Source: Psychroserpens sp. NJDZ02 (GTDB lineage: Bacteria; Bacteroidota; Bacteroidia; Flavobacteriales; Flavobacteriaceae). Taken from it: DNA of 64,000 nt. This document shows, in pieces, positions 38,679 to 47,449 of this stretch; within the stretch, counting starts at the first letter, position 1; each line of letters opens with the position of its first letter. The notes beneath the pieces are model-generated. The model saw only the letters and a list, made by a program, of their open reading frames with translations. It ran no database searches and had not been told where the DNA came from. A program made the position numbers and the translations under genes. The DNA lies in NCBI RefSeq assembly GCF_004843725.1, contig NZ_CP039451.1, forward strand, positions 2,106,501-2,170,500. Direction: 5' to 3'.

Positions 38679-39572
38679 TTGAGTACAACAGCAACCCCTA
38701 CAATAAAACATACAATTATATCCGATTTTAAAGAAATCACTAAGATGCGCTTGTCTTTAAGTGTCGTGTTTTCGTCAGTGGCTGGTTATTTTTTAGGTGC
38801 AGATACTATTAGTTTAAAAATTGTTTTACTGCTAGCTTTAGGAGGTTATTTTATGGTTGGCGCTAGTAATGCGTTCAATCAAATTATCGAAAAAGATTTG
38901 GATGCTTTAATGCATCGCACCCGAAATAGGCCTGTGGCTTCAGGGCGTATGACTGTAAATACGGCGTTTTTAATTGCTTGTATTTTTACAATTTTAGGGA
39001 TTGCTATATTGTATACTATCAATGCGCAAACGGCTATGTTTGGTGCCATTTCTATATTTTTATACACCAGTGTTTATACACCATTAAAAACAAAAACACC
39101 ATTATCTGTTTTTGTCGGAGCTATTCCCGGAGCTATCCCATTTATGTTAGGATGGGTTGCTGCAACTGATGATTTTGGTATAGAGTCAGGGACGTTGTTT
39201 GCCTTACAGTTTTTCTGGCAATTTCCTCATTTTTGGGCTATTGGCTGGTTTTTATTTGAAGATTATAAACGCGGAGGCTTTTTTATGTTGCCAACAGGGA
39301 AGCAAGATAGAGGGACCGCAATACAAATCATATTATATACTATTTGGACTATTTTAGTGTCTATTGTTCCTGTCTTTGGAGTAACAGGACGATTAAAATT
39401 ATCTATAGTAGCAGCAGTTATTGTATTTGCTTTAGGCTTAATGATGTTGTTTTATGCCATTAAACTATACAAAAACATGAATGAAAAAGTAGCCAAGCAA
39501 TTAATGTTGTCTAGTGTACTGTATATTACATTGATTCAAATTGTATACGTTATTGATAAATTTATAAGATAA
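38679..39572 (+). CDS. cyoE: Protoheme IX farnesyltransferase (heme O synthase)
   Basis: This 297-residue UbiA-family membrane enzyme adds a farnesyl group to heme B, making heme O for the oxidase. Nine helices are expected. The first Asp-rich motif is in NQIIEKDLDALMHRTRNRP, and the second part includes GWFLFEDYKRGGFFMLP. The start is TTG at 38679. An in-frame ATG at the TKMRLS segment would cut off the conserved N-terminus, so TTG is preferred. The stop is one base before the next gene, showing a tight operon with subunit III. The heme A synthase gene is not in the window. Confidence 0.93.
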   Translation: MSTTATPTIKHTIISDFKEITKMRLSLSVVFSSVAGYFLGADTISLKIVLLLALGGYFMVGASNAFNQIIEKDLDALMHRTRNRPVASGRMTVNTAFLIACIFTILGIAILYTINAQTAMFGAISIFLYTSVYTPLKTKTPLSVFVGAIPGAIPFMLGWVAATDDFGIESGTLFALQFFWQFPHFWAIGWFLFEDYKRGGFFMLPTGKQDRGTAIQIILYTIWTILVSIVPVFGVTGRLKLSIVAAVIVFALGLMMLFYAIKLYKNMNEKVAKQLMLSSVLYITLIQIVYVIDKFIR

Positions 39573-39573
39573 A

Positions 39574-40158
39574 ATGGATTTAACCGAAGGGACTATAGAA
39601 GAAAAAACGGGACGTGCAAAAAAGATGATGCTGTATTTTGGTATAGCCTCTTTAATTATGTCATTTGCGGGTTGGACCAGTGCTTTTATTGTAAGTAGCT
39701 CTAGGCCAGATTGGCTTCAGGATTTTGTGATGCCTCAACCGTTTTGGACTAGCATTATAATAATGATTGTAAGTAGTATTACTTTTATAGTGGCTAAAAA
39801 AGCATTATTAAAAGGAAATAACGCACTAACTACAGCAATGTTAATTTTAACATTTGTATTAGGTTTGTTTTTTGTCTACAATCAATTTAGAGGTTTTAAC
39901 CAAATAATTGATCTAGGTTTTAACTTTACAGGGCCTACAAGTAACATTACAGTAACCTATATTTATTTAATAGCGGTAGTGCATATAGTGCACGTTTTAG
40001 TAGGTTTAGTTCCTGTATTAGTCGTGTTGGTTAGACATTTACAAGGGAAGTATTCAGCTGAAAATATAGTAGGATTTGAACTAGCAGAAACGTTTTGGCA
40101 TTTTGTAGATTTGCTTTGGATTTACCTGTTTTTCTTCTTATACTTTTTTCTAAACTAA
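39574..40158 (+). CDS. Cytochrome c oxidase subunit III family protein (short form)
   Basis: This 194-residue protein has five predicted helices. The first segment is KMMLYFGIASLIMSFAGW. The C-terminal WHFVDLLWIYLFFFLYFFLN is the classic end of heme-copper oxidase subunit III. The central part is short, giving the five-helix form seen in SoxM/quinol oxidase types. It follows cyoE with only one base between. A second, longer subunit III gene follows; both may be in the same oxidase, or one may serve assembly (inference). Confidence 0.88.
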   Translation: MDLTEGTIEEKTGRAKKMMLYFGIASLIMSFAGWTSAFIVSSSRPDWLQDFVMPQPFWTSIIIMIVSSITFIVAKKALLKGNNALTTAMLILTFVLGLFFVYNQFRGFNQIIDLGFNFTGPTSNITVTYIYLIAVVHIVHVLVGLVPVLVVLVRHLQGKYSAENIVGFELAETFWHFVDLLWIYLFFFLYFFLN

Positions 40159-40241
40159 AAAAAATAGATAGAATAAGCTTAAAACCTTATTTAGATACTA
40201 TAAAATTAGAGTTAGCTATTTTTTTAACTGAATAAAATGAT

Positions 40242-40249
40242 TATTTTTG
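40242..40249 (+). promoter_or_regulatory. -7 promoter element before the long subunit III gene
   Basis: TATTTTTG matches TAnnTTTG and lies 30 bases before the ATG, in a 120-base gap after the short subunit III gene. This suggests a second promoter inside the cluster. Confidence 0.5.
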
Positions 40250-40278
40250 TGCCACATTTTAACAACTAATTTAACACT

Positions 40279-41277
40279 ATGAATACTACAGTTGCAACTA
40301 CTGATACAGAAGGAAAGACTTGGGAAGGTGGTAATGAACCGCTAAAAGCAAGTTATGGTAAGATGATGATGTGGTTTTTTATCGTATCAGATGCATTAAC
40401 ATTCTCTGGGTTTTTAGCAGCCTATGGTTTTTCAAGATTCAAATTTATTGACGCTTGGCCAATTGCAGACGAAGTTTTTACTCACGTACCATTTTTTCAT
40501 GGAAATTATCCAATGATCTATGTTGCGTTTATGACATTTATACTGATTATGTCTTCAGTAACAATGGTGTTAGCAGTTGATGCTGGTCACCATTTAAATA
40601 AGAAAAAAGTAACATGGTATATGTTTCTTACTATTATTGGAGGTATAATATTTGTTGGTTCTCAAGCTTGGGAATGGAATACTTTTATTAAAGGAGATTT
40701 TGGTGCTGTGCAAACTAAAGGTGGTAACATCTTACAATTTGGAGAGTACGTAACTATAGATGGAGAAAAAACATTTAAACGCGTTGCTATAGCAGATTTT
40801 ACTACGGCTGCTCACACAGATAGAGTGGATCACGAACGTAAAAACGGATTGTGGTTTGTAGGAGAAGGAGCGTTACCTGTTTACCAAGTTTCTGACGTTA
40901 TAAAAGGTATGGAAGCTAATCCTAATGTTTTAATAAGGACTCAAATTATCAACGAAGAAGGTGAGAAGACTATCTTATCTCAAACAGAGTCTTTAAAGCA
41001 AATTAAAAAGAACGGTAAAGCGGTTGTACAAGGAGCAAATCTTCATGTTAACGAATACGGTTCGCCGTTATTTGCAGATTTCTTTTTCTTCATAACAGGA
41101 TTTCACGGGTTTCACGTTGTATCAGGAATTATCCTAAATATCATTGTTTTCTTTAATGTTGTTTTAGGAACGTACGAAAGACGTAAAAGTTACGAAATGG
41201 TAGAGAAAGTTGGTTTATACTGGCACTTTGTAGATTTAGTTTGGGTATTTGTATTCACATTCTTTTACCTAGTTTAA
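40279..41277 (+). CDS. Cytochrome c oxidase subunit III (long form with soluble insert)
   Basis: This 332-residue subunit III has recognisable membrane parts at both ends: MMMWFFIVSDALTFSGFLAAY, MTFILIMSSVTMVLA, GSQAWEWNTFI, FFFFITGFHGFHVVSGI and the final WHFVDLVWVFVFTFFYLV. Between about residues 135 and 258 there is a hydrophilic insert of over 100 residues (VQTKGGNILQF, ERKNGLWFVG, INEEGEKTILS) where ordinary subunit III has a short loop. Similar inserts occur in Bacteroidota relatives as far as I recall; the function is unknown. It lies 21 bases before the subunit IV gene. Confidence 0.92.
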   Translation: MNTTVATTDTEGKTWEGGNEPLKASYGKMMMWFFIVSDALTFSGFLAAYGFSRFKFIDAWPIADEVFTHVPFFHGNYPMIYVAFMTFILIMSSVTMVLAVDAGHHLNKKKVTWYMFLTIIGGIIFVGSQAWEWNTFIKGDFGAVQTKGGNILQFGEYVTIDGEKTFKRVAIADFTTAAHTDRVDHERKNGLWFVGEGALPVYQVSDVIKGMEANPNVLIRTQIINEEGEKTILSQTESLKQIKKNGKAVVQGANLHVNEYGSPLFADFFFFITGFHGFHVVSGIILNIIVFFNVVLGTYERRKSYEMVEKVGLYWHFVDLVWVFVFTFFYLV

Positions 41278-41298
41278 TAAAAATAGAAAAGACATATC

Positions 41299-41679
41299 AT
41301 GGCAGACGCACATAAATTAGAAATATTCAGAGGATTAGTAAAGTTTAAATCTAATACTCAAAAAATTTGGGGAGTTTTAATCTTGTTATCTATCATAACG
41401 GCTATAGAGGTTGTTTTGGGGATAATAAAACCAGCTTGGGGAACAAGTGTTGTTTTAGGGATGAAACTATTAAACTGGATCTTCATTATATTAACAATAG
41501 TAAAGGCGTATTATATTACTTGGGACTTCATGCACATGCGTGATGAAGTTGCAGGATTAAGACGTGCAGTAGTATGGACAGGTATATTCTTAATCTGTTA
41601 TTTACTATTTATATTATTACAAGAAGGTGGTTACGTGTTTAACGTGTACGACAATGGATTTATAAAAAGAGATTTCTAG
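41299..41679 (+). CDS. Cytochrome c oxidase subunit IV family protein
   Basis: This 126-residue protein has three predicted helices (IWGVLILLSIITAIEVVLG, NWIFIILTIVKAYYITW, AVVWTGIFLICYLLFI) and MHMRDEVAGLRR between the last two, matching bacterial COX4-type (cytochrome c oxidase subunit IV, prokaryotic) proteins. It is a small accessory subunit that supports oxidase assembly or stability. It ends the first part of the cluster; a hairpin terminator follows at once. Confidence 0.88.
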   Translation: MADAHKLEIFRGLVKFKSNTQKIWGVLILLSIITAIEVVLGIIKPAWGTSVVLGMKLLNWIFIILTIVKAYYITWDFMHMRDEVAGLRRAVVWTGIFLICYLLFILLQEGGYVFNVYDNGFIKRDF

Positions 41680-41703
41680 AGTGAAATCAAAATATATAAA
41701 GTT

Positions 41704-41737
41704 AAAAAGGTGGTTTATTAAAGCCACCTTTTTTATT
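41704..41737 (+). terminator. Terminator after the subunit IV gene
   Basis: AAAAAGGTGG pairs with CCACCTTTTT around a TTTATTAAAG loop and is followed by TTTTTATTTTT. It separates the oxidase subunit genes from the assembly genes downstream. Confidence 0.88.
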
Positions 41738-41766
41738 TTTGTATTTTAAAAAACAGTACAATTATT

Positions 41767-42483
41767 ATGGATAAAAAGAATATTAAAAAAGGAGTTGTTT
41801 TAAGTGTCTTGTTTTTTCTTCCTGTTATCTTTTTATTGTTTTTATACCCGTCTACAAACAATTACAATCCACTAGAAGTTGTTAAAAAGAACATACTAGA
41901 TTTAAAAAATCTTAGTTCTTCCAATACGGATATACAATTAGAAGAACATATTACTGTATTAGGGTTTTTAGGTAAAGATCCTGAAAGTAAGTTTGTAGAA
42001 TGTTCTAACCTTAAAGAATTGATCTACGATAAGTTTCAAGGCTTTAAAAAGTTTCAAGTGGTAATGTTAGTTTCAAAAGATTCTAAAGAGGCGACAGATC
42101 GGCTTAAAAAAGAATTAACCAAGTATGGTGAGCTTAAGTACTGGTCGTTTGTGGAGTTGGATGATTCAGATACAAAAAAGATGTTTAATAGTTTAAGAAC
42201 AAGCGAGGTCTTAGATTTTAATCTTGCAACAAGTAAGGTTTTTATTGTTGACAAAGAGTTAAATCAACGTGGACGCTTGGATAATAGAACTAAACCTGAA
42301 ATAGAAGCTGATAAAGGCGCATATCCATTAACCGCCTATAATGCTTCGGAAGTAGCACAACTTAAAAATGTTATGGGAGCAGATGATTTACGGGTGTTGT
42401 TTACGGAGTATAGACAGAAACGTAAAGGTGAGTTTAACTCGGCTTCTAGACGCGCACAGGACTTAAAAGGAGACACAAATTAA
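41767..42483 (+). CDS. Membrane-anchored SCO/thioredoxin-like protein without the copper motif
   Basis: This 238-residue protein has an N-terminal membrane anchor (about 8-27, VVLSVLFFLPVIFLLFLY) and an exported domain. I do not recognise a named family, but the layout of the domain follows that of the adjacent SCO gene: an opening strand (EEHITVLGFLG), a helix (LKELIYDKFQGF), a strand (FQVVMLVSKD), a helix (ATDRLKKELTKYG), WSFVELDD, and a late strand-loop (SKVFIVDKELNQRGRLD) matching SCO's FALVDKEGYLRSRKD. The CPTICP motif is replaced and only one Cys (C80) remains. It sits 10 bases before the SCO gene. A chaperone-like partner role in oxidase assembly is inferred from location only. Confidence 0.6.
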   Translation: MDKKNIKKGVVLSVLFFLPVIFLLFLYPSTNNYNPLEVVKKNILDLKNLSSSNTDIQLEEHITVLGFLGKDPESKFVECSNLKELIYDKFQGFKKFQVVMLVSKDSKEATDRLKKELTKYGELKYWSFVELDDSDTKKMFNSLRTSEVLDFNLATSKVFIVDKELNQRGRLDNRTKPEIEADKGAYPLTAYNASEVAQLKNVMGADDLRVLFTEYRQKRKGEFNSASRRAQDLKGDTN

Positions 42484-42493
42484 TCGTATTACA

Positions 42494-43240
42494 ATGAGCA
42501 AAAAAGCAAATTATTCATATATAGGTATCGCGTTTATCATTTTGTTATTCGGTATTATTTTTATTCCGAAGATTGTAGATAGGGTGAGTAATGGAGATAT
42601 AAGTCGCACAGACGAAAGTAGAAGTGAAGGTCTTGTTGTTAACGGTAAGAAAACTTCAAAGAATAAGTCTGATTTAGAGTATTTAATCATTGATGGTCAA
42701 CCTAAAAAAGTACCTGAATTTAGTTTTACGGATCAAGATGGTAAAACAATTACTAATAAAGATTATTTGGGACAAGTATATGTTGTTGATTTCTTTTTTA
42801 CAACCTGTCCTACTATTTGTCCAAGAATGAGCAAAAATTTGGCTGTAATTCAAGATAAGTTTAAAGACAATCCAGACTTTGGTATTGCTTCTTTTAGTAT
42901 AAACCCAGAGAATGACACACCAGAGGTTTTAAAAGCTTATGCGGCAGATTATGGCGTGACAAGTCCAAATTGGCATTTATTGACTGGCGCAAAAGAAGAC
43001 ATTTATAAGTTGTCAAATATTGGGTTTAATATTTTTGCTAATATTGAAAATTTCGAACATTCTGGGGATTTTGCTTTAGTTGATAAAGAAGGGTACTTGC
43101 GTTCTAGAAAAGATGCTTTTGGGAATCCAAAAATATTTTATAAAGGTGTGATAAGCGAGCAGGAAAAAGTGGATGAAGATGGTAATGAGCAAGAAATAAC
43201 AGTGATACAAGAAGATATTGCTAAATTGTTAAGAGAGTAA
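42494..43240 (+). CDS. SCO family copper chaperone for cytochrome oxidase
   Basis: This 248-residue protein has an N-terminal anchor (about 7-24) and a SCO/thioredoxin domain (about 70-225). The copper site CPTICP (CX3C) follows VYVVDFFFTT, and the distal His is probably in the FEHSGDFALVD segment. SCO1/PrrC-type proteins deliver copper to the CuA centre of subunit II or keep its cysteines reduced on the periplasmic side. It fits its place among oxidase genes. The C-terminus extends about 25 residues beyond the fold (EDGNEQEITVIQEDI). Length is normal. Confidence 0.92.
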   Translation: MSKKANYSYIGIAFIILLFGIIFIPKIVDRVSNGDISRTDESRSEGLVVNGKKTSKNKSDLEYLIIDGQPKKVPEFSFTDQDGKTITNKDYLGQVYVVDFFFTTCPTICPRMSKNLAVIQDKFKDNPDFGIASFSINPENDTPEVLKAYAADYGVTSPNWHLLTGAKEDIYKLSNIGFNIFANIENFEHSGDFALVDKEGYLRSRKDAFGNPKIFYKGVISEQEKVDEDGNEQEITVIQEDIAKLLRE

Positions 43241-43289
43241 ATTATTCTATCATTCTAAACGTGTTTCAGAATCGCATAAATTATTAAAT

Positions 43290-43838
43290 ATGACTAATAT
43301 CAACACCCTAGAAGACGAAAAAAAATACAATAAGTGGATTGTTGTGTTGTCAATATTAATTCCTATTGCTGTTGCTGTGCTTTTTAACGTCAAGTTAAAA
43401 GATTTTGGGTTTAATGTAGAACCATTAACTTTTTTACCGCCAATATATGCTGGTATTAATGCTTTGACAGCTGTTCTTTTGGTTTTAGCTTTTATGGCTG
43501 TTAAAAAGAAAAACATAGTCCTTCATAAAAAATTAATGTCAACTGCTATTGGTTGTTCTGTGGTTTTTTTACTGATGTATGTGGCGTATCATATGACTAG
43601 TGATTCTACAAAATTTGGTGGTGAAGGTGTTGTCAGAACAGTTTATTTTGTGATATTAATAACGCATATTGCGTTATCTATTGTAGTTATTCCATTTGTT
43701 TTAATCACTTATGTTAGGGCAATTACTAATAATATAGAACGTCATAAAAAAATAGCTAAACTAACATTCCCGTTATGGTTATATGTTGCAGTAACAGGCG
43801 TTATTGTGTATTTAATGATTTCACCTTATTACATTTAA
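43290..43838 (+). CDS. DUF420 family membrane protein, CtaM/CtaG-like
   Basis: This 182-residue protein has five predicted helices: IVVLSILIPIAVAVLF, LPPIYAGINALTAVLLVL, LMSTAIGCSVVFLLMYVAYHM, YFVILITHIALSIVVIPFVL, and WLYVAVTGVIVYLM. The His residues in HKKLM, AYHMTS, ITHIAL and IERHKKIAKLT are typical of DUF420, a family found next to oxidase genes and required for oxidase maturation in some Gram-positive bacteria (CtaM). The exact job here is not known. It follows the SCO gene by 49 bases. Confidence 0.88.
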   Translation: MTNINTLEDEKKYNKWIVVLSILIPIAVAVLFNVKLKDFGFNVEPLTFLPPIYAGINALTAVLLVLAFMAVKKKNIVLHKKLMSTAIGCSVVFLLMYVAYHMTSDSTKFGGEGVVRTVYFVILITHIALSIVVIPFVLITYVRAITNNIERHKKIAKLTFPLWLYVAVTGVIVYLMISPYYI

Positions 43839-43888
43839 AAGGATAATGTCACACTGATAGCAATCTGAATGGCATCAAAACAATAAAT

Positions 43889-44116
43889 ATGAAAACAAAA
43901 GCAATCTTTTTTCTAATCTCTTTTTTCTTTTGTCTAAAAAGTTCAGCGCAATGCGCTATGTGTAGAGCGGTTTTAGAAAATGAAGAGGGGCAGGCTACTG
44001 CAAAAGGTATCAATGATGGAATTGTGTATTTAATGTCTATTCCTTATTTATTAGTTTTTGGATTAGGATTCTTTATTTATTGGAAGTTTTTTAGAACTAA
44101 AAAAGCAATAAATTAG
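43889..44116 (+). CDS. Small exported membrane protein with CxxC motif
   Basis: This 75-residue protein has an N-terminal signal peptide or anchor (AIFFLISFFFCLKSSA), then CAMCRAVLENEEGQATAKG, and a second helix at about 47-67 (YLMSIPYLLVFGLGFFIYW) with a basic end. Cleavage after SSA would place the CxxC at the start of the mature protein on the outer face of the membrane. I recognise it only as a conserved flavobacterial small protein near oxidase assembly genes. A thiol or copper role is a guess from CxxC and location. It closes the cluster. Confidence 0.72.
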   Translation: MKTKAIFFLISFFFCLKSSAQCAMCRAVLENEEGQATAKGINDGIVYLMSIPYLLVFGLGFFIYWKFFRTKKAIN

Positions 44117-44224
44117 TACTAAACACATATTTTAACAAAAAAAGCCATTAAATGTTGTAACAAATTCCATCCTTTGTAGTCTAATTGATATTGAGTTACT
44201 CATCAATCAAATAAACTGTCTATT

Positions 44225-44926
44225 ATGCTCAAAATAAGAAAGATTCATAAGTCCTACCCAATAGGGGATTCTAGTCTTCATGTTTTAAAAGGAATTGATT
44301 TATCTGTTGAAGAAGGAGAAATGGTTGCAATCATGGGGTCTTCAGGTTCGGGAAAATCAACATTACTTAATATTATCGGAATGTTAGATGAAGCTGATGA
44401 AGGTGAATACATTTTAGATGGTGTGCCAATCAAAAATCTTACTGAGAAAAAAGCCGCAATTTATAGAAATAAGTTTTTGGGATTTATATTTCAATCTTTC
44501 AACTTAATCAATTATAAAAACGCAATAGAGAATGTTGCACTTCCGCTATATTATCAAGGATTCAAGAGAAAGGAAAGACTTGAAAAAGCGATGTTTCATC
44601 TAGAAAAAGTAGGTTTAAAAAATTGGGCAACACACTTGCCTAATGAGCTGTCTGGAGGTCAAAAACAACGTGTCGCAATTGCAAGAGCATTAGCAGCGGA
44701 TCCAAAATTACTCTTAGCTGATGAGCCTACAGGGGCATTAGATACTAAAACATCATATGAGATTATGGATTTTATTCAATCGTTAAATGATGAAGGTAAA
44801 ACCATATTAATGGTAACGCACGAAGAAGACATCGCAAATATGTGTAAACGTATTGTCCGTCTAAAGGATGGTGTTATTATAGAAGATGTGTTTATTAATC
44901 AAGAAAGAGCTTCAGCGCATGTTTGA
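44225..44926 (+). CDS. ABC transporter ATP-binding protein, MacB/LolD type
   Basis: This 233-residue ATPase has Walker A GSSGSGKST (38-46, Lys44), the Q-loop IFQSFNL, the signature LSGGQKQR, Walker B LLLADEPTGALD, and the switch His in MVTHEEDIA. The sequence is of the MacB/LolD/FtsE group, which power mechanotransmission transporters that do not move substrate through their own membrane domain. It overlaps the next gene (ATG at 44919) by 8 bases, and two permeases, an HlyD-type adaptor and a TolC protein follow, forming a full tripartite export set. Confidence 0.95.
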   Translation: MLKIRKIHKSYPIGDSSLHVLKGIDLSVEEGEMVAIMGSSGSGKSTLLNIIGMLDEADEGEYILDGVPIKNLTEKKAAIYRNKFLGFIFQSFNLINYKNAIENVALPLYYQGFKRKERLEKAMFHLEKVGLKNWATHLPNELSGGQKQRVAIARALAADPKLLLADEPTGALDTKTSYEIMDFIQSLNDEGKTILMVTHEEDIANMCKRIVRLKDGVIIEDVFINQERASAHV

Positions 44927-46148
44927 TAGAGATCTTTGGCGAGAAATATTTCAGAGTATAAACATGAACAGAACCAGAAGTGTATTATCTGGTTTTACAG
45001 TAGCTTTTGCTATTTCGTTATTTGCTATTTTATTTGGTTTAGTCAATGGGTTGGTAAATACGTTTGATACAGCTTTTTCAGATGATGCCACAAATTCTAT
45101 ATTTATCAGATCTGGAGAAACGTCTAAAGCTAGTAATGGTTTACAAGCTGGGCGGAAAATTCAGTTTAAAAATGATGATCAAGCTTGGATAGAAAAAGAG
45201 TACGGTGATAAAGTGCAATATATTACTTCAAGAGTGTATTTAAATGTCATGGCTTCTTTTGGAAATGAAAAAAGTAGTTATAGTTTAATTGCGGTCAATC
45301 CAGATCATCAATTTTTAGAAAACACTAAAGTTGAATATGGACGATATGTCAATCAATTAGATATCGATAATAAAACAAAAGTCGTAGTCATTGGGCGTTT
45401 GGTAGAAGAAGATTTATTTTTAAAAACGACTGCTATTGGTAAATACATTAATTTAAATGGTATTCAATATAAAGTCGTCGGTGTTTTTAGTGATGATGGA
45501 GGTGATAATGAAGAGCGTATAATTTATATTCCTATTAGTACAGCGCAACAAATTTATGGCAATAATGATTATATCGATCAAATAAATTTAACCTATAATC
45601 CTAATATGAATTTTGATGCGGCTATTGGGTTTAGTGATCTGTTGACAAAGAAAATGAAAGATCGTTTTATGGTGTCCCAAAGTGATCAACGCGCTATAAG
45701 AGTTCGAAATTTAGCTAACGAGTCTAAAGCGGTAGATCAAATGACTGGTGGTTTAGGTGTTATGGTTTTAGTTATCGGTTTTGGTACTTTAATAGCAGGG
45801 ATTGTTGGTATTAGTAATATGATGATATTTATTGTTAAAGAACGTACAAAGGAGATTGGAATCAGAAAAGCATTAGGGGCCTCTCCAAAATCTATAGTTT
45901 CAATTATATTACTAGAATCTATTTTAGTAACGGTTATAGCAGGGTTTGTGGGTTTACTTATAGGTATGGGTGTTGTGGAACTCGCAGGGCCGATGCTAGA
46001 AAAATATTTTATTAAAGATCCTACAGTTAGTTTAAGTGTTGTTGTTGCTGCAACAATTACACTTATTGTCGCTGGTGGTATTGCAGGCTATTTACCAGCT
46101 AAAAAGGCATCTAGAATTAAACCAATTGTCGCACTTAGAAATGATTAA
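44919..46148 (+). CDS. ABC transporter permease, MacB/FtsX type, copy 1
   Basis: This protein of 409 residues from the ATG at 44919 begins MFDRDLWREIFQSINMNRTRSVLSG. That ATG overlaps the ATPase stop and gives the normal N-terminus of the family; an upstream in-frame ATG at 44886 would add a hydrophobic stub inside the ATPase gene. Helix 1 is at about 23-45, followed by a large periplasmic MacB_PCD domain (about 50-245), then three helices (LGVMVLVIGFGTLIAGIVG, IVSIILLESILVTVIAGFVG, VVVAATITLIVAGG). ERTKEIGIRKALGASP and the end RIKPIVALRND are family signatures. It probably dimerises with copy 2. Confidence 0.92.
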   Translation: MFDRDLWREIFQSINMNRTRSVLSGFTVAFAISLFAILFGLVNGLVNTFDTAFSDDATNSIFIRSGETSKASNGLQAGRKIQFKNDDQAWIEKEYGDKVQYITSRVYLNVMASFGNEKSSYSLIAVNPDHQFLENTKVEYGRYVNQLDIDNKTKVVVIGRLVEEDLFLKTTAIGKYINLNGIQYKVVGVFSDDGGDNEERIIYIPISTAQQIYGNNDYIDQINLTYNPNMNFDAAIGFSDLLTKKMKDRFMVSQSDQRAIRVRNLANESKAVDQMTGGLGVMVLVIGFGTLIAGIVGISNMMIFIVKERTKEIGIRKALGASPKSIVSIILLESILVTVIAGFVGLLIGMGVVELAGPMLEKYFIKDPTVSLSVVVAATITLIVAGGIAGYLPAKKASRIKPIVALRND

Positions 46149-46154
46149 ATTATA

Positions 46155-47393
46155 ATGTTTTTATTCGAAAGAGATACATGGCAAGAAGTTTACGATAGTT
46201 TAAGTAAAAATAAACTCCGTTCTGCATTAACTATGGTTGGTGTTTGGTGGGGAATTTTACTGCTAATCGGTTTACTAGGCTCGGCAAAAGGATTGGAGAA
46301 TTCTTTTAATCGTTTGTTTGGAGATTTTGCCACAAATAGTGTCTTTGTTTGGGCACAAAGTACAAGTAAACCGTTTAAAGGATTCCAGGAAGGCCGCCAA
46401 GTAAACTTAACGGTTAGTGATGCTAAAAAGATAGAGGAAAATGTTGAGGGTATCGAATTTGTTGTGCCCAGAAATGTAAACACAGCTTTAGTTGTTCATA
46501 GTTTTTTATCAGGTAGTTTTAGTGTTAATGGTGATTACCCAATACTAGATCAGGTTCAAAAGAAGAAGATGATTCAAGGACGCTTTATCAATCAAACTGA
46601 TATTGATGAAAACAGGAAGGTCGTTGTGATTTCTGAAGAAATTTATAAGCAACTATTTGAAAAGGATGCCGAAATGATTGGGGAGTATATTCAATTAAAC
46701 AGCATGAATTTTAAGGTTGTTGGTATGTTTGAAACAGGTAATGGTAACATGGGACCATCAAGTGATATTCATATTCCTTTTACAACGTTTCAGCAAATAT
46801 ATAATATGGGAGATGAGATTAGATGGATGATGATTACTGGTAAACCAGAATATGATATCTCTCAAATAGAATCTGATGCTAAATTAATTTTAAGAAACTT
46901 AAATAATATTCATCCAGATGATACACGTGCTTTTGGTAGTTTTAATCTAGGAAAAGAATTTGCTAAAATCACCGGATTCCTATCTGGTATGCAGTTTTTA
47001 ACTTGGTTTGTGGGCGTCGCTACTTTAATAGCTGGTGTATTTGCAATTGGAAATATATTACTTATTACGGTAAAAGAAAGAACGAAGGAAATAGGAGTTA
47101 GACGTGCTTTAGGAGCAACACCTTATGAGATAAAAAGACAAATTATTGTTGAGGCTGTATCTATAACCTTATTAGCTGGATTATTAGGTATCATATCTGG
47201 TGGTTGGATACTTATTGCTTTAGATAGTGCTTTTGGTCAGGGGGCAGGAGCTGTAATTGTTAATGCGTCCGTATCTATAACAGTTGTTTTTGTTGCTTTA
47301 TTAATATTAGTGGTATTAGGGACTTTAATTGGGTTAATTCCAGCATTTAAAGCAACAAGTATAAAGCCAATAGAGGCTTTAAGAGAAGAGTAA
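46155..47393 (+). CDS. ABC transporter permease, MacB/FtsX type, copy 2
   Basis: This 412-residue paralog of the preceding permease has the same four-helix plus periplasmic-domain layout: N-terminal RDTWQEVYDSLSKNKLRSALT, periplasmic domain about 50-250, late helices, ERTKEIGVRRALGATP and the end SIKPIEALREE. It starts 6 bases after copy 1. Paired unequal permeases suggest a heterodimer with two different periplasmic domains (inference). The substrate is unknown; relatives export peptides, macrolides or siderophores. Confidence 0.92.
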   Translation: MFLFERDTWQEVYDSLSKNKLRSALTMVGVWWGILLLIGLLGSAKGLENSFNRLFGDFATNSVFVWAQSTSKPFKGFQEGRQVNLTVSDAKKIEENVEGIEFVVPRNVNTALVVHSFLSGSFSVNGDYPILDQVQKKKMIQGRFINQTDIDENRKVVVISEEIYKQLFEKDAEMIGEYIQLNSMNFKVVGMFETGNGNMGPSSDIHIPFTTFQQIYNMGDEIRWMMITGKPEYDISQIESDAKLILRNLNNIHPDDTRAFGSFNLGKEFAKITGFLSGMQFLTWFVGVATLIAGVFAIGNILLITVKERTKEIGVRRALGATPYEIKRQIIVEAVSITLLAGLLGIISGGWILIALDSAFGQGAGAVIVNASVSITVVFVALLILVVLGTLIGLIPAFKATSIKPIEALREE

Positions 47394-47449
47394 ATCAATC
47401 AAATAAATAAAATAAACTTTTTTAAATCAACCGCTTAAACTATATAAAA

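Noticed and set aside
44886..44919. First permease start at the ATG at 44886
   Set aside because: It would overlap the ATPase gene by 41 bases and add residues the family lacks; ATG at 44919 overlaps its stop by 8 bases and gives the usual N-terminus.
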